The notes: generated by a model from the letters alone, not told the origin. Positions 1 through 5,639 are shown, numbered from the stretch's first letter. The stretch is 5,639 bases of DNA from Octadecabacter sp. (GCA_003533975.1 DQCL01000129.1:1-5639), one strand, 5' to 3'. Program-made: numbers and translations.

Positions 1-185
1 GTCAGCAAGGCGTCCAAGAAATATTTTTGGATGTGGCGGAGGACAATATCCCTGCCCTTGCGCTTTATGCCCGCTGCGATTTCACCGAATTTTCACGCAG
101 ACCCCATTATTACGCGAACGGCGCCACCGCGATCTGCATGAAAACCGTGCTTTCCGCTGCGTCTCCGAGCGATGAGACCACCTGA
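1..185 (+). CDS. rimI: RimI-like GNAT N-acetyltransferase, C-terminal part (5' end outside window)
   Basis: This is the tail of a gene that begins upstream; the first complete codon is at position 3, and 60 codons precede the TGA at 183-185. The visible part matches the C-terminal half of GNAT-fold acetyltransferases of the RimI type: an FLDVAEDN strand, then ALY at fragment residues 20-22, then RRPHYY at 32-37 and a closing ICMKTVL strand. In RimI this region supplies the conserved Tyr of the ALYxxxGF motif, which acts near the acetyl-CoA thiol. RimI acetylates the N-terminal alanine of ribosomal protein S18. Here the usual Gly of ALYxxxGF is Asp (CDF). The acetyl-CoA-binding loop (RxxGxG/A) lies upstream of the window, so another GNAT specificity cannot be excluded. 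It runs in the same direction as the transporter genes but is separated from them by about 150 bp, and it is probably not functionally linked to them. Confidence 0.72.
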   Translation, partial: QQGVQEIFLDVAEDNIPALALYARCDFTEFSRRPHYYANGATAICMKTVLSAASPSDETT

Positions 186-209
186 AATCACCTAAGTGCT
201 AAGAATCGG

Positions 210-238
210 TTGATCTTTTCCGCGTCGCATTGCCTAAT
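210..238 (+). promoter_or_regulatory. Possible sigma-70-type promoter for the transporter operon
   Basis: TTGATC at 210-215 (4 of 6 matches to TTGACA) and CCTAAT at 233-238 (4 of 6 to TATAAT) are separated by 17 bp. They lie in the gap between the acetyltransferase stop and the binding-protein start. Initiation here would give a leader of roughly 90 nt that contains the inverted repeat at 261-279. The match is modest and was found by eye; a TATAGAT sequence at 280-286 is an alternative -10 but has no good -35. Confidence 0.35.
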
Positions 239-260
239 TTGCCCATGATCGAAAAAATCG

Positions 261-279
261 GCCCATCACTTCGATGGGC
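261..279 (-). terminator. 7-bp inverted repeat in the leader; terminator-like on the minus strand
   Basis: GCCCATC (261-267) and GATGGGC (273-279) are perfect inverted copies around a 5-nt spacer. Read on the minus strand, the hairpin is followed two bases later by a run of six T (complement of the A-run at 252-257), which is the layout of an intrinsic terminator. On the plus strand no T-run follows, so it should not stop operon transcription. It could instead be an operator or a 5'-UTR stem for the binding-protein mRNA. A further GCCCAT lies at 241-246, as a direct repeat 20 bp upstream. No minus-strand gene that would need this terminator is visible. Confidence 0.4.
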
Positions 280-325
280 TATAGATCCGGGATCGCTGCC
301 ACATGCGGCCCTCCAACAAAAACTT

Positions 326-330
326 GGGAG
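326..330 (+). promoter_or_regulatory. Ribosome binding site that fixes the binding-protein start
   Basis: GGGAG lies 6 nt before the ATG at 337. It decides between that start and an in-frame ATG at 274, which would put 21 non-signal-like residues in front of the export signal. A third in-frame ATG at 346 would leave a spacer of about 15 nt and is less likely. Confidence 0.75.
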
Positions 331-336
331 AGTATT

Positions 337-1335
337 ATGACCCTTATGACTAAAATCCTTAGCGCAACGACTGCGCTGGCTCTGACAGCTGGTGCTGCAT
401 GGGCTGACGGCCCTGCAATCATTTATGACCTCGGCGGTAAGTTCGACAAATCGTTCAACGAATCTGCATTCGGTGGCGCGCAGCGTTGGGCTGAAGAAAC
501 TGGTGAAGAATTCTCTGAATTCGAAATCACATCTGACGCACAGCGTGAGCAAGCGATCCGTCGTTTTGCCGAAGCTGGCAACAACCCGATCGTTATGGCC
601 GGTTTCTCATGGGCGACACCGCTTTCCGAAGCTGCTGGCGACTACCCTGACACCAAGTTCGTTCTGATCGACATGGTTGTTGATGCGCCAAACGTTCGCT
701 CTGTTGTGTTCAACGAGCACGAAGGGTCCTACCTTGTTGGTATGATGGCTGCTGAAGCATCCGAGACTGACATCGTGTCCTTCGTTGGCGGCATGGACAT
801 CCCACTGATCCGCAAATTCGCATGTGGCTACGCCCAAGGTGTTATGGCTGCGAACCCTGACGCGACAGTTATCGCCAACATGACAGGTACAACGCCGTCT
901 GCTTGGAATGACCCCGTAAAAGGTTCCGAACTGACCCTCAGCCAGATCTCTCAGGGTTCTGACGTTGTGTTTGCTGCGGCTGGCGGCACCGGTATCGGTG
1001 TGCTTCAGACGGCTGCGGACGAAGGCATCCTGTCCATCGGTGTTGATGCGAACCAGAACTACCTGCACCCAGGTCAGGTTCTGACATCCATGCTAAAGCG
1101 CGTCGACAATGCTGTTTATGAAAGCTTTACTGCCGGTGAAGGTGTTGAACCTGGCTTTAACGTCATGGGCGTTGCCAATGAAGGCGTCGGCTACGCACTG
1201 GACGAGCATAACGCGGAGCTCGTTTCCGCCGAGATGCAGGCAATGGTTGATGAAGCCGCTGCTGCGATGGTCTCGGGTGAGCTGATGGTTCACGACTACA
1301 TGTCTGATGAAACGTGCCCAGCTCTTGAATTCTAA
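337..1335 (+). CDS. BMP-family ABC transporter periplasmic substrate-binding protein (probable nucleoside binder)
   Basis: This 332-residue protein is the periplasmic receptor of the importer. It starts with a Sec signal peptide: Lys6, a hydrophobic Ala/Leu/Thr core, and an AWA site at 21-23, so the mature protein should begin at Asp24. There is no lipobox Cys, so it is predicted to be soluble, unlike the lipoprotein homologues PnrA/TmpC of spirochaetes and NupN/BmpA of Firmicutes. BMP-family (PF02608-type) landmarks are visible in order: DKSFN at 37-41, AGFSW at 88-92, NEHEGSYLVG at 126-135, FVGGMDIPLI at 149-158 and GVDANQ at 235-240. In PnrA the equivalent DKSFN and GVDxDQ regions line the purine-nucleoside pocket; here the second Asp of the latter is Asn239. 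Codons such as GCT, GTT and GGT look more frequent than in the permeases, as expected for an abundant protein. It is followed by a hairpin and then the transporter genes. The family is secure; nucleoside specificity is inferred from the family and the downstream phosphorylase. Confidence 0.93.
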   Translation: MTLMTKILSATTALALTAGAAWADGPAIIYDLGGKFDKSFNESAFGGAQRWAEETGEEFSEFEITSDAQREQAIRRFAEAGNNPIVMAGFSWATPLSEAAGDYPDTKFVLIDMVVDAPNVRSVVFNEHEGSYLVGMMAAEASETDIVSFVGGMDIPLIRKFACGYAQGVMAANPDATVIANMTGTTPSAWNDPVKGSELTLSQISQGSDVVFAAAGGTGIGVLQTAADEGILSIGVDANQNYLHPGQVLTSMLKRVDNAVYESFTAGEGVEPGFNVMGVANEGVGYALDEHNAELVSAEMQAMVDEAAAAMVSGELMVHDYMSDETCPALEF

Positions 1336-1358
1336 GACTGGTTAACAGACGATAACAG

Positions 1359-1397
1359 AAGGGCCGCGCTGATCAGATCGGCGCGGCCCTTTGCTTA
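1359..1397 (+). terminator. Intrinsic terminator or attenuator hairpin after the binding-protein gene
   Basis: The arms 1359-1369 and 1381-1391 form a perfect 11-bp stem, whose core GGGCCGCGC/GCGCGGCCC is entirely G-C, around an 11-nt loop. A short, impure T-rich tail (TTTGCTT, about 1390-1396) follows. It begins 24 nt after the binding-protein stop and ends about 30 nt before the next start. The genes beyond it have no obvious promoter of their own, so partial termination, or protection of the upstream mRNA from 3' decay, fits best. Either would give more binding protein than ATPase or permease, as in many ABC importer operons. Confidence 0.8.
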
Positions 1398-1423
1398 AAC
1401 GATTTACGACAGGGGGAGCGACA

Positions 1424-1705
1424 ATGAGCGATGCATTAACCACATTTTTTGACGCATGGAGCGAAACGGACGCGACGAAGCGTTCGGCGATGATTGCAGC
1501 ATCGACGACCCCTCAGATGACCTACTCCGACCCGCGTTCTGATGCGCGACTGGTAGGGCACGATGATATTTCCGAATACGTTGGCATGGGGCCCGATGGC
1601 ACAGAGATGACACAGCACGGCACCTACTTTTCCGAAGCCGACGATGCGGGAAAGCTTTTGATGATCGCTGGTTTTGTCGGACTGGGGTATAACGCTGATG
1701 TCTGA
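1424..1705 (+). CDS. Short NTF2/SnoaL-like protein, apparently missing the middle of the domain
   Basis: This is a 93-residue cytoplasmic protein with no signal peptide. The ATG is preceded by a strong AGGGGGAG (1411-1418) at 5-nt spacing; an in-frame TTG at 1391 lies in the terminator stem and is rejected. The N-terminal half (residues 4-53: an ALTTFFDAW helix, then TYSDPR at 33-38 and GHDDISEYV at 45-53) resembles the opening helices and first strand of SnoaL/NTF2-like domains. The C-terminal part (TQHGTYF at 63-69, IAGFVG at 81-86) resembles their last two strands. Family members usually have about 110-140 residues, with two more strands between these parts; here residue 53 passes almost straight to GPDGTE, as if about 25-30 residues had been lost in frame near residue 55. 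The function is unknown. Its last 8 nt overlap the ATPase gene, so translation of the two is probably coupled. The NTF2-like assignment is by pattern only. Confidence 0.68.
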   Translation: MSDALTTFFDAWSETDATKRSAMIAASTTPQMTYSDPRSDARLVGHDDISEYVGMGPDGTEMTQHGTYFSEADDAGKLLMIAGFVGLGYNADV

Positions 1706-3239
1706 AGTCGCACCCGCCATTGAGCTCGTTGGTATTTCCAAGGCTTTCGGCCCCGTTCAAGCCAACAAAGACATTTCCATCCGCGTTATGCCGGGAACGA
1801 TCCACGGGATCATCGGAGAGAATGGCGCGGGCAAATCCACGCTGATGTCGATCCTTTACGGGTTCTATAAGGCGGATGCCGGTGAAATCTTTATTTCCGG
1901 CCAAAAGACCGTCATCCCTGATTCACAAGCCGCGATTGCCGCGGGTATCGGAATGGTGTTCCAGCACTTCAAATTGGTGCAGAATTTTAGCGTGTTGGAG
2001 AACGTGGTGCTTGGGGCCGAAGATGGCGCATTGCTGCGCCCGTCCTTGGCAAAAGCCCGCAAGCAACTGAAATCCCTCGCTGAAGAGTATGAACTGAACG
2101 TCGATCCAGATGCCATCATCCAAGACATCGGCGTTGGTATGCAGCAGCGTGTCGAAATCCTTAAGGCGCTCTATCGTCAGGCTGATATCCTTATTCTGGA
2201 TGAACCAACCGGCGTGTTGACCCCTGCCGAGGCTGACCAGTTGTTCCGGATTTTGGGGCGCCTCAAAGAAGAAGGTAAAACCATCATCCTGATCACGCAC
2301 AAGCTGCGCGAGATCATGGACATTACGGACACCGTAAGCGTGATGCGCCGTGGTGAAATGACATCGACCGTCAAAACGTCCGACACCAACCCAGCCGACC
2401 TCGCGGAACGTATGGTGGGCCGTAAGGTGTTGTTGCGCGTCGATAAAGTACCTGCCAAGCCCAAGGACGTCGTGCTTGAGGTCACGGACCTCAACATAAC
2501 CGACGAAAAGGGCGTTCACCGTCTTAAGGGCGTGTCGTTCAACGTGCGCGCGGGTGAAATCCTTGGTATCGCAGGCGTGTCTGGCAACGGGCAATCCGAA
2601 CTTCTGGAAGTTCTAGGGGGCTACGAAGAGGCCACCGGTGAAATCCTGTTGAATGGGGAAGCGCTTGATCTGACGGGCGCGTTTTCTGATGGCCAATCCC
2701 GCCGCGCGCGCGGCATCGCCCATGTGCCAGAAGATCGTCAACACGAAGGCCTGATCATGGATTTCACAGCGGCTGAAAACACCGCCTTTGGCTATCACCA
2801 TGACCCGAAATACCAGCGTAACCGTCTGTTGATGGACAACGCTGCGATCATACAAGACGCACAGGAAAAGATGGACCGCTTTGATGTGCGCCCGCCGAAC
2901 CCGATGCTTGCCGCCAAGAACTTTTCAGGCGGAAACCAGCAAAAGGTCGTTGTTGCCCGCGAGATTGAGCGTGACCCGGATCTTTTGCTGGTCGGGCAAC
3001 CGACACGCGGCGTCGATATCGGCGCGATTGAATTTATCCACCAACAGATTGTCGCCCTGCGTGACGCGGGCAAGGCGATCTTGCTCGTTTCGGTGGAACT
3101 GGACGAAATCATGGGGCTTTCTGACAGGATCGCCGTGATGTTTGACGGTGAAATTATGGGCGAGCGTTTGCCCGCCGAGACAGATGAAAAAGAGCTTGGT
3201 CTGATGATGGCCGGTGTGACTGAAGGGGAGACCGCGTAA
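1698..3239 (+). CDS. BMP/nucleoside-type ABC transporter ATPase with two fused nucleotide-binding domains (NupO/YufO-like)
   Basis: This 513-residue cytoplasmic ATPase powers the importer and is of normal length for the two-domain sugar/nucleoside class. Domain 1 has Walker A GENGAGKST at 40-48, Q-loop Gln89, Walker B ending LDEP at 167-170 and switch His201; its signature is degenerate (GVGMQQR, 145-151, in place of LSGGQ). Domain 2 is the reverse: Walker A is GVSGNGQSE at 293-301 (Gln for the Lys), the Walker B pair is Gly433-Gln434 and the switch His is Val466, but the signature FSGGNQQK (409-416) is good. One composite site, domain 1 Walker motifs with domain 2 signature, should therefore hydrolyse ATP, as is usual in this family. 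The ATG at 1698 overlaps the previous stop (ATGTCTGA), with GGGG at 1684-1687 upstream; a TTG at 1674 is less likely. The stop overlaps the permease start by one base (TAATG). Confidence 0.95.
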   Translation: MSEVAPAIELVGISKAFGPVQANKDISIRVMPGTIHGIIGENGAGKSTLMSILYGFYKADAGEIFISGQKTVIPDSQAAIAAGIGMVFQHFKLVQNFSVLENVVLGAEDGALLRPSLAKARKQLKSLAEEYELNVDPDAIIQDIGVGMQQRVEILKALYRQADILILDEPTGVLTPAEADQLFRILGRLKEEGKTIILITHKLREIMDITDTVSVMRRGEMTSTVKTSDTNPADLAERMVGRKVLLRVDKVPAKPKDVVLEVTDLNITDEKGVHRLKGVSFNVRAGEILGIAGVSGNGQSELLEVLGGYEEATGEILLNGEALDLTGAFSDGQSRRARGIAHVPEDRQHEGLIMDFTAAENTAFGYHHDPKYQRNRLLMDNAAIIQDAQEKMDRFDVRPPNPMLAAKNFSGGNQQKVVVAREIERDPDLLLVGQPTRGVDIGAIEFIHQQIVALRDAGKAILLVSVELDEIMGLSDRIAVMFDGEIMGERLPAETDEKELGLMMAGVTEGETA

Positions 3240-4345
3240 TGGATAAGATGCCAAAATGGGCTGACGTTGTATTGGTCCCCGTCGTGTCATTACTGTTGGC
3301 CGCCATCATTTCCGCAATCGTGTTTCTGGCCATCGGTCAAAATCCGTGGGAAGCGCTTAAGCTGATGGCATATGGCGCCGTGGGAACCTCCGATTTCCTT
3401 GGGTACACGCTATTTTATGCCACAAACTTCATCTTCACCGGGCTTGCTGTGGCGGTCGCGTTCCATGCGTCATTGTTCAACATTGGCGGTGAGGGGCAGG
3501 TTCTTTTGGGTGGCCTTGGCGCTGCAATTGCCGTGCTTCTGGTGCCGTGGCCCCATTGGACCTTAGCGTTGATTGCAGGCGGCACAGCGGCGGCCCTGTT
3601 CGGCGCACTTTGGGTTGTTATCCCCGCCTATCTACAAGCACGGCGCGGCAGCCACATCGTTATCACAACGATCATGTTCAACTTTATGGCGTCTGGCCTG
3701 TTGGTGTTCATGCTCAGCGGCCCACTTAAACCCGAAGGCCAGATGCAGGTCGCATCCGGCCTGTTTCCTGATGCAAGCAAACTGCCCTCCCTCAACGACA
3801 TCGCGGAAATGTTCGGCTCGGATATGTTTGGACGCTCGCCGGTGAACATTTCCATCTTCATCGCGCTGTTGGCCTGTGTCGCGGTTTGGGCGCTGATCTG
3901 GCACACGCGGCTTGGCTATCAAATCCGCGCACTCGGCAAATCCGAGAGCGCCGCCAAGTATGCAGGTATTTCCGCAGTCAACATCACCATGATCGCACTG
4001 CTGATTTCCGGTGGCTTGGCAGGGATGATGGCGATTAACAACACGATGGGCATTAACTCTCCGCAGCTGGTGGATAACGCGGCTGGTGGTGCGGGCTTTA
4101 TCGGCATCGCGGTCGCACTTATGGGGCGCAACCATCCGGTTGGCATTGTGATTGCGGCACTGCTGTTTGGTGCGCTGTATCAAGGGGGTGCGGAACTTGC
4201 GGCGGTGACGGACGTGCAGGTGCAAATCGTGATCGTCATTCAGGCGCTTGTGATTATGTTCACCGGTGCCTTGGACGAAATGGTGCGTAGCCCAATTGAG
4301 AAACTGTTCTTGCGGTTCGGCCGTGAGACGGCGGTGGAGGAGTAA
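3239..4345 (+). CDS. ABC transporter inner-membrane permease, BMP/nucleoside type, first subunit (NupP/YufP-like)
   Basis: This 368-residue, very hydrophobic protein of the BPD_transp_2 (LivH/RbsC-type) permease family is one half of the translocation channel. Hydrophobic stretches are seen at about 10-32, 57-78, 88-104, 108-132, 139-160, 203-222, 247-268, 285-318 and 325-346. The hallmark FNIGGEGQ lies at 80-87. A cytoplasmic loop, ALGKSESAAKYAGI (231-244), is the likely coupling helix that docks on the ATPase, and the GFIGIAVALMGRNHP block at 286-300 is typical of the family. A first helix followed by a long loop before FNIGGEG is normal for this subunit. GGGGAG at 3225-3230 sits 8 nt before the ATG, which shares one base with the ATPase stop. 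The next permease follows after 3 nt. Substrate is inferred from neighbours. Confidence 0.94.
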   Translation: MDKMPKWADVVLVPVVSLLLAAIISAIVFLAIGQNPWEALKLMAYGAVGTSDFLGYTLFYATNFIFTGLAVAVAFHASLFNIGGEGQVLLGGLGAAIAVLLVPWPHWTLALIAGGTAAALFGALWVVIPAYLQARRGSHIVITTIMFNFMASGLLVFMLSGPLKPEGQMQVASGLFPDASKLPSLNDIAEMFGSDMFGRSPVNISIFIALLACVAVWALIWHTRLGYQIRALGKSESAAKYAGISAVNITMIALLISGGLAGMMAINNTMGINSPQLVDNAAGGAGFIGIAVALMGRNHPVGIVIAALLFGALYQGGAELAAVTDVQVQIVIVIQALVIMFTGALDEMVRSPIEKLFLRFGRETAVEE

Positions 4346-4348
4346 GCC

Positions 4349-5512
4349 ATGGATTTCTTCACAATTGTTCAACTTGGTGACGCATCCGTTCGCATGGCGA
4401 TCCCGCTTTTGCTGGCGTGTCTTGCCGGTCTGTTTTCCGAACGTGCTGGTATTTTTGATATCGGGCTTGAGGGAAAAATGCTCGCCGCGGCGTTCCTCTC
4501 GGCGGGGGTGTCTTTCGCGTCAGGTAACGTCTGGGTCGGGCTTATGGCTGGTATCGGGATTTCCGTCGCCCTGTCGATTATTCACGGTCTTGCCTCAATT
4601 ACGTTCCGTGGCAACCAGCTGATTTCCGGCGTTGCGATTAACTTCTTTGCGGCGGGCCTGACGGTTGTGATTGCGCAAGGTTGGTTCGCGCAAGGCGGCC
4701 GCACGCCGTCCCTGCCCAAAGACGCGCGTTTCAACGGCCTCGACTTTCCCGGTGCGCTGACCCGTGTGCGCGACAAGATGCAAGCGAGCCCCGGGATGCA
4801 GTTCTATTCCGAATTCGTGTCTGGGCATTCGATCCTCGTTTACCTTGGCCTGCTGACCGTTCCGTTAAGCTGGTGGATCCTTTATCGCACGCGTTTCGGC
4901 CTGCGTCTTCGTGCCGTGGGTGAAGCGCCAGAAGCTGTAGATACGGCTGGTATTTCCGTTGTTAGGTTGCGCTATAGCGCTGTCATCATTGCCGGAATTC
5001 TTTGCGGTATCGCGGGGGCGTATTTGTCTACGGCCGTGCAGGCGGGCTTTACCAAAGACATGACGGCAAACCGTGGTTTCATCGCGCTCGCCGCGTTGAT
5101 CTTTGCGAAATGGCGCCCGTGGTATGCCCTTGGTGCCTGTCTGTTGTTCGGGCTTTTCTTTGCAATTGATAACCGCTTCCAGAACATCCAACTGCAAGTA
5201 ATCTGGATCATGGTTCTCCTGATCGGAAGCGCGGCGGCAATGACAGTTTACGCCCTGCGCCGTGAGAAAATTGACGTGCTTGTTCTGGGTGGCCTTTCAG
5301 CCGTGTTGGCGGCCATTGCGCTTGTCACATGGTTTGGCACTGCGTCTGGCGAAGGCATCAATATGATTGCGGCCCTTTGGGAAACTGTGAAAGTACCAAG
5401 TCAGCTGATCCAGTCCCTGCCCTATCTGTTCGTTGTGATTGTGCTGGCGGGCTTTGTCGGCAAGGCCATCCCACCGCGCGCCGGAGGGCAGCCTTATGTC
5501 AAGGAACGCTGA
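4349..5512 (+). CDS. ABC transporter inner-membrane permease, BMP/nucleoside type, second subunit (NupQ/YufQ-like), with apparent extra membrane hairpin
   Basis: This is the partner permease of the preceding gene, in the same BPD_transp_2 family, at 387 residues. Family marks are FDIGLEGKML at 36-45, the GNQLISGVAIN region, the coupling loop AVGEAPEAVDTAGI at 189-202, GFIALAALIFAKWRP around residues 247-261, and a C-terminal VPSQLIQSLPY (349-359) ending in a PYVKER tail. Homologues of this subunit are usually about 300-330 residues. The excess seems to lie at 284-348, between IQLQ and VPSQ, where two added hydrophobic stretches flank a basic RREKID turn; an even number of helices would keep the C-terminus on the same side. 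GGAGGAG at 4336-4342 lies 6 nt before the ATG. The last 17 nt overlap the phosphorylase gene. The family is certain; the insertion is judged from memory of family length. Confidence 0.93.
   Translation: MDFFTIVQLGDASVRMAIPLLLACLAGLFSERAGIFDIGLEGKMLAAAFLSAGVSFASGNVWVGLMAGIGISVALSIIHGLASITFRGNQLISGVAINFFAAGLTVVIAQGWFAQGGRTPSLPKDARFNGLDFPGALTRVRDKMQASPGMQFYSEFVSGHSILVYLGLLTVPLSWWILYRTRFGLRLRAVGEAPEAVDTAGISVVRLRYSAVIIAGILCGIAGAYLSTAVQAGFTKDMTANRGFIALAALIFAKWRPWYALGACLLFGLFFAIDNRFQNIQLQVIWIMVLLIGSAAAMTVYALRREKIDVLVLGGLSAVLAAIALVTWFGTASGEGINMIAALWETVKVPSQLIQSLPYLFVVIVLAGFVGKAIPPRAGGQPYVKER
5483..5488 (+). promoter_or_regulatory. Ribosome binding site for the phosphorylase, inside the permease gene
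   Basis: GGAGGG lies within the last codons of the second permease, 7 nt before the ATG at 5496. It supports a real start upstream of the permease stop (5510-5512), and hence translational coupling. Confidence 0.7.
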
Positions 5513-5639
5513 GGAACTCGCGGATAAGATCCGCGCGATTGCGGGTGATGCTCCGGTTTCGATCGGCCTAATCCTCGGGTCCGGCTTGGGGCATTTGGCG
5601 GGCGCTGTAGAAGGCGTGGCCATCCCGTATGATGAGCTG
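5496..5639 (+). CDS. Purine-nucleoside phosphorylase, N-terminal part (3' end outside window)
   Basis: Only the first 48 codons are visible, and the frame stays open to the window edge. A helical start (residues 1-17) leads to VSIGLILGSGLGHLAGAV (21-38), the N-terminal strand and glycine loop of trimeric (family 2, PNP/MTAP-type) purine-nucleoside phosphorylases. Ser29 of GSGLG corresponds to the phosphate-binding Ser33 of human PNP. VAIPYDEL (41-48) matches the next strand of that family. The enzyme would split inosine, guanosine or related nucleosides with phosphate into base and (deoxy)ribose-1-phosphate in the cytoplasm. Its gene overlaps the permease by 17 nt, which links the enzyme to the imported substrate and is the best local evidence that the transporter carries purine nucleosides. 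The homologous MTAP type cannot be excluded from this fragment, since substrate-determining residues lie further on. Confidence 0.88.
   Translation, partial: MSRNAEELADKIRAIAGDAPVSIGLILGSGLGHLAGAVEGVAIPYDEL

Noticed and set aside
261..279. Plus-strand terminator for the acetyltransferase gene
   Set aside because: The stem is not followed by a T-run on the plus strand (TATAGATCC follows), so it lacks the key part of an intrinsic terminator in that direction.
274..336. In-frame upstream extension of the binding protein from the ATG at 274
   Set aside because: It would place 21 residues with no signal-peptide character before the export signal, its ATG lies in the right arm of the inverted repeat, and the GGGAG at 326-330 is well placed for the ATG at 337.
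239..336. Possible purine riboswitch in the leader of a nucleoside transporter
   Set aside because: The leader is short and, apart from the 7-bp hairpin and a small palindrome, shows no three-way junction or conserved purine-aptamer loop sequences.
1391..1423. TTG start at 1391 for the NTF2-like gene
   Set aside because: The codon overlaps the last base of the terminator stem and has no ribosome site, while the ATG at 1424 has AGGGGGAG at ideal spacing.
1923..2594. Long minus-strand open frame opposite the ATPase gene
   Set aside because: It is the antisense of a clear ABC ATPase, its translation is rich in His and Arg in the way typical of shadow frames, and it has no recognisable motif.
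3632..4372. Long minus-strand open frame opposite the first permease
   Set aside because: It lies entirely against a certain permease gene, gives a His/Arg/Asn-rich chain without domain features, and follows from codon bias on the coding strand.
1..5639. Mobile elements, CRISPR arrays, tRNA or rRNA genes
   Set aside because: No terminal inverted repeats with transposase, no regularly spaced repeats and no tRNA-like cloverleaf were seen; almost all of the window is accounted for by the genes listed.

Overview
The window holds most of one plus-strand operon for a BMP-family (basic membrane protein / Nup-type) ABC importer, most likely for nucleosides, followed directly by the start of a purine-nucleoside phosphorylase gene. 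The protein sequences, the moderately GC-rich codon use and the strong GGAG-type ribosome sites suggest an alphaproteobacterium, probably a Rhodobacterales/Roseobacter-type marine bacterium. This taxonomic guess is an inference from reading alone; no search was run.

Layout: (1) 1-185, the C-terminal 60 codons of a RimI-like GNAT N-acetyltransferase, cut by the window edge. (2) 186-336, an intergenic leader with a possible sigma-70-type promoter (210-238), a perfect 7-bp inverted repeat (261-279) that reads as an intrinsic terminator only on the minus strand, a small GATCC/GGATC palindrome (284-294), and a clear ribosome site for the next gene. (3) 337-1335, a secreted periplasmic BMP-family substrate-binding protein. 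(4) 1359-1397, a strong 11-bp GC-rich hairpin with a short T-rich tail, which probably attenuates transcription. (5) 1424-1705, a short NTF2/SnoaL-like protein that appears to lack the middle of the domain. (6) 1698-3239, a two-domain ABC ATPase. (7) 3239-4345 and 4349-5512, two inner-membrane permeases. (8) 5496-5639 and beyond, the N-terminus of a purine-nucleoside phosphorylase.

From 1424 onward the genes overlap or nearly touch (8-nt overlap, 1-nt overlap, 3-nt gap, 17-nt overlap), so they are very likely co-transcribed and translationally coupled. The working model is that the binding protein captures a nucleoside in the periplasm. The two permeases, driven by the fused ATPase, move it inward, and the phosphorylase then splits purine nucleosides into base and (deoxy)ribose-1-phosphate. 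The hairpin after the binding-protein gene would let that protein be made in excess over the membrane components.

The system is a recognisable one, not a new class. The points most worth a second look are the internally shortened NTF2-like gene wedged between binding protein and ATPase, an apparent 65-residue insertion forming an extra membrane hairpin in the second permease, and the minus-strand terminator-like element in the leader.
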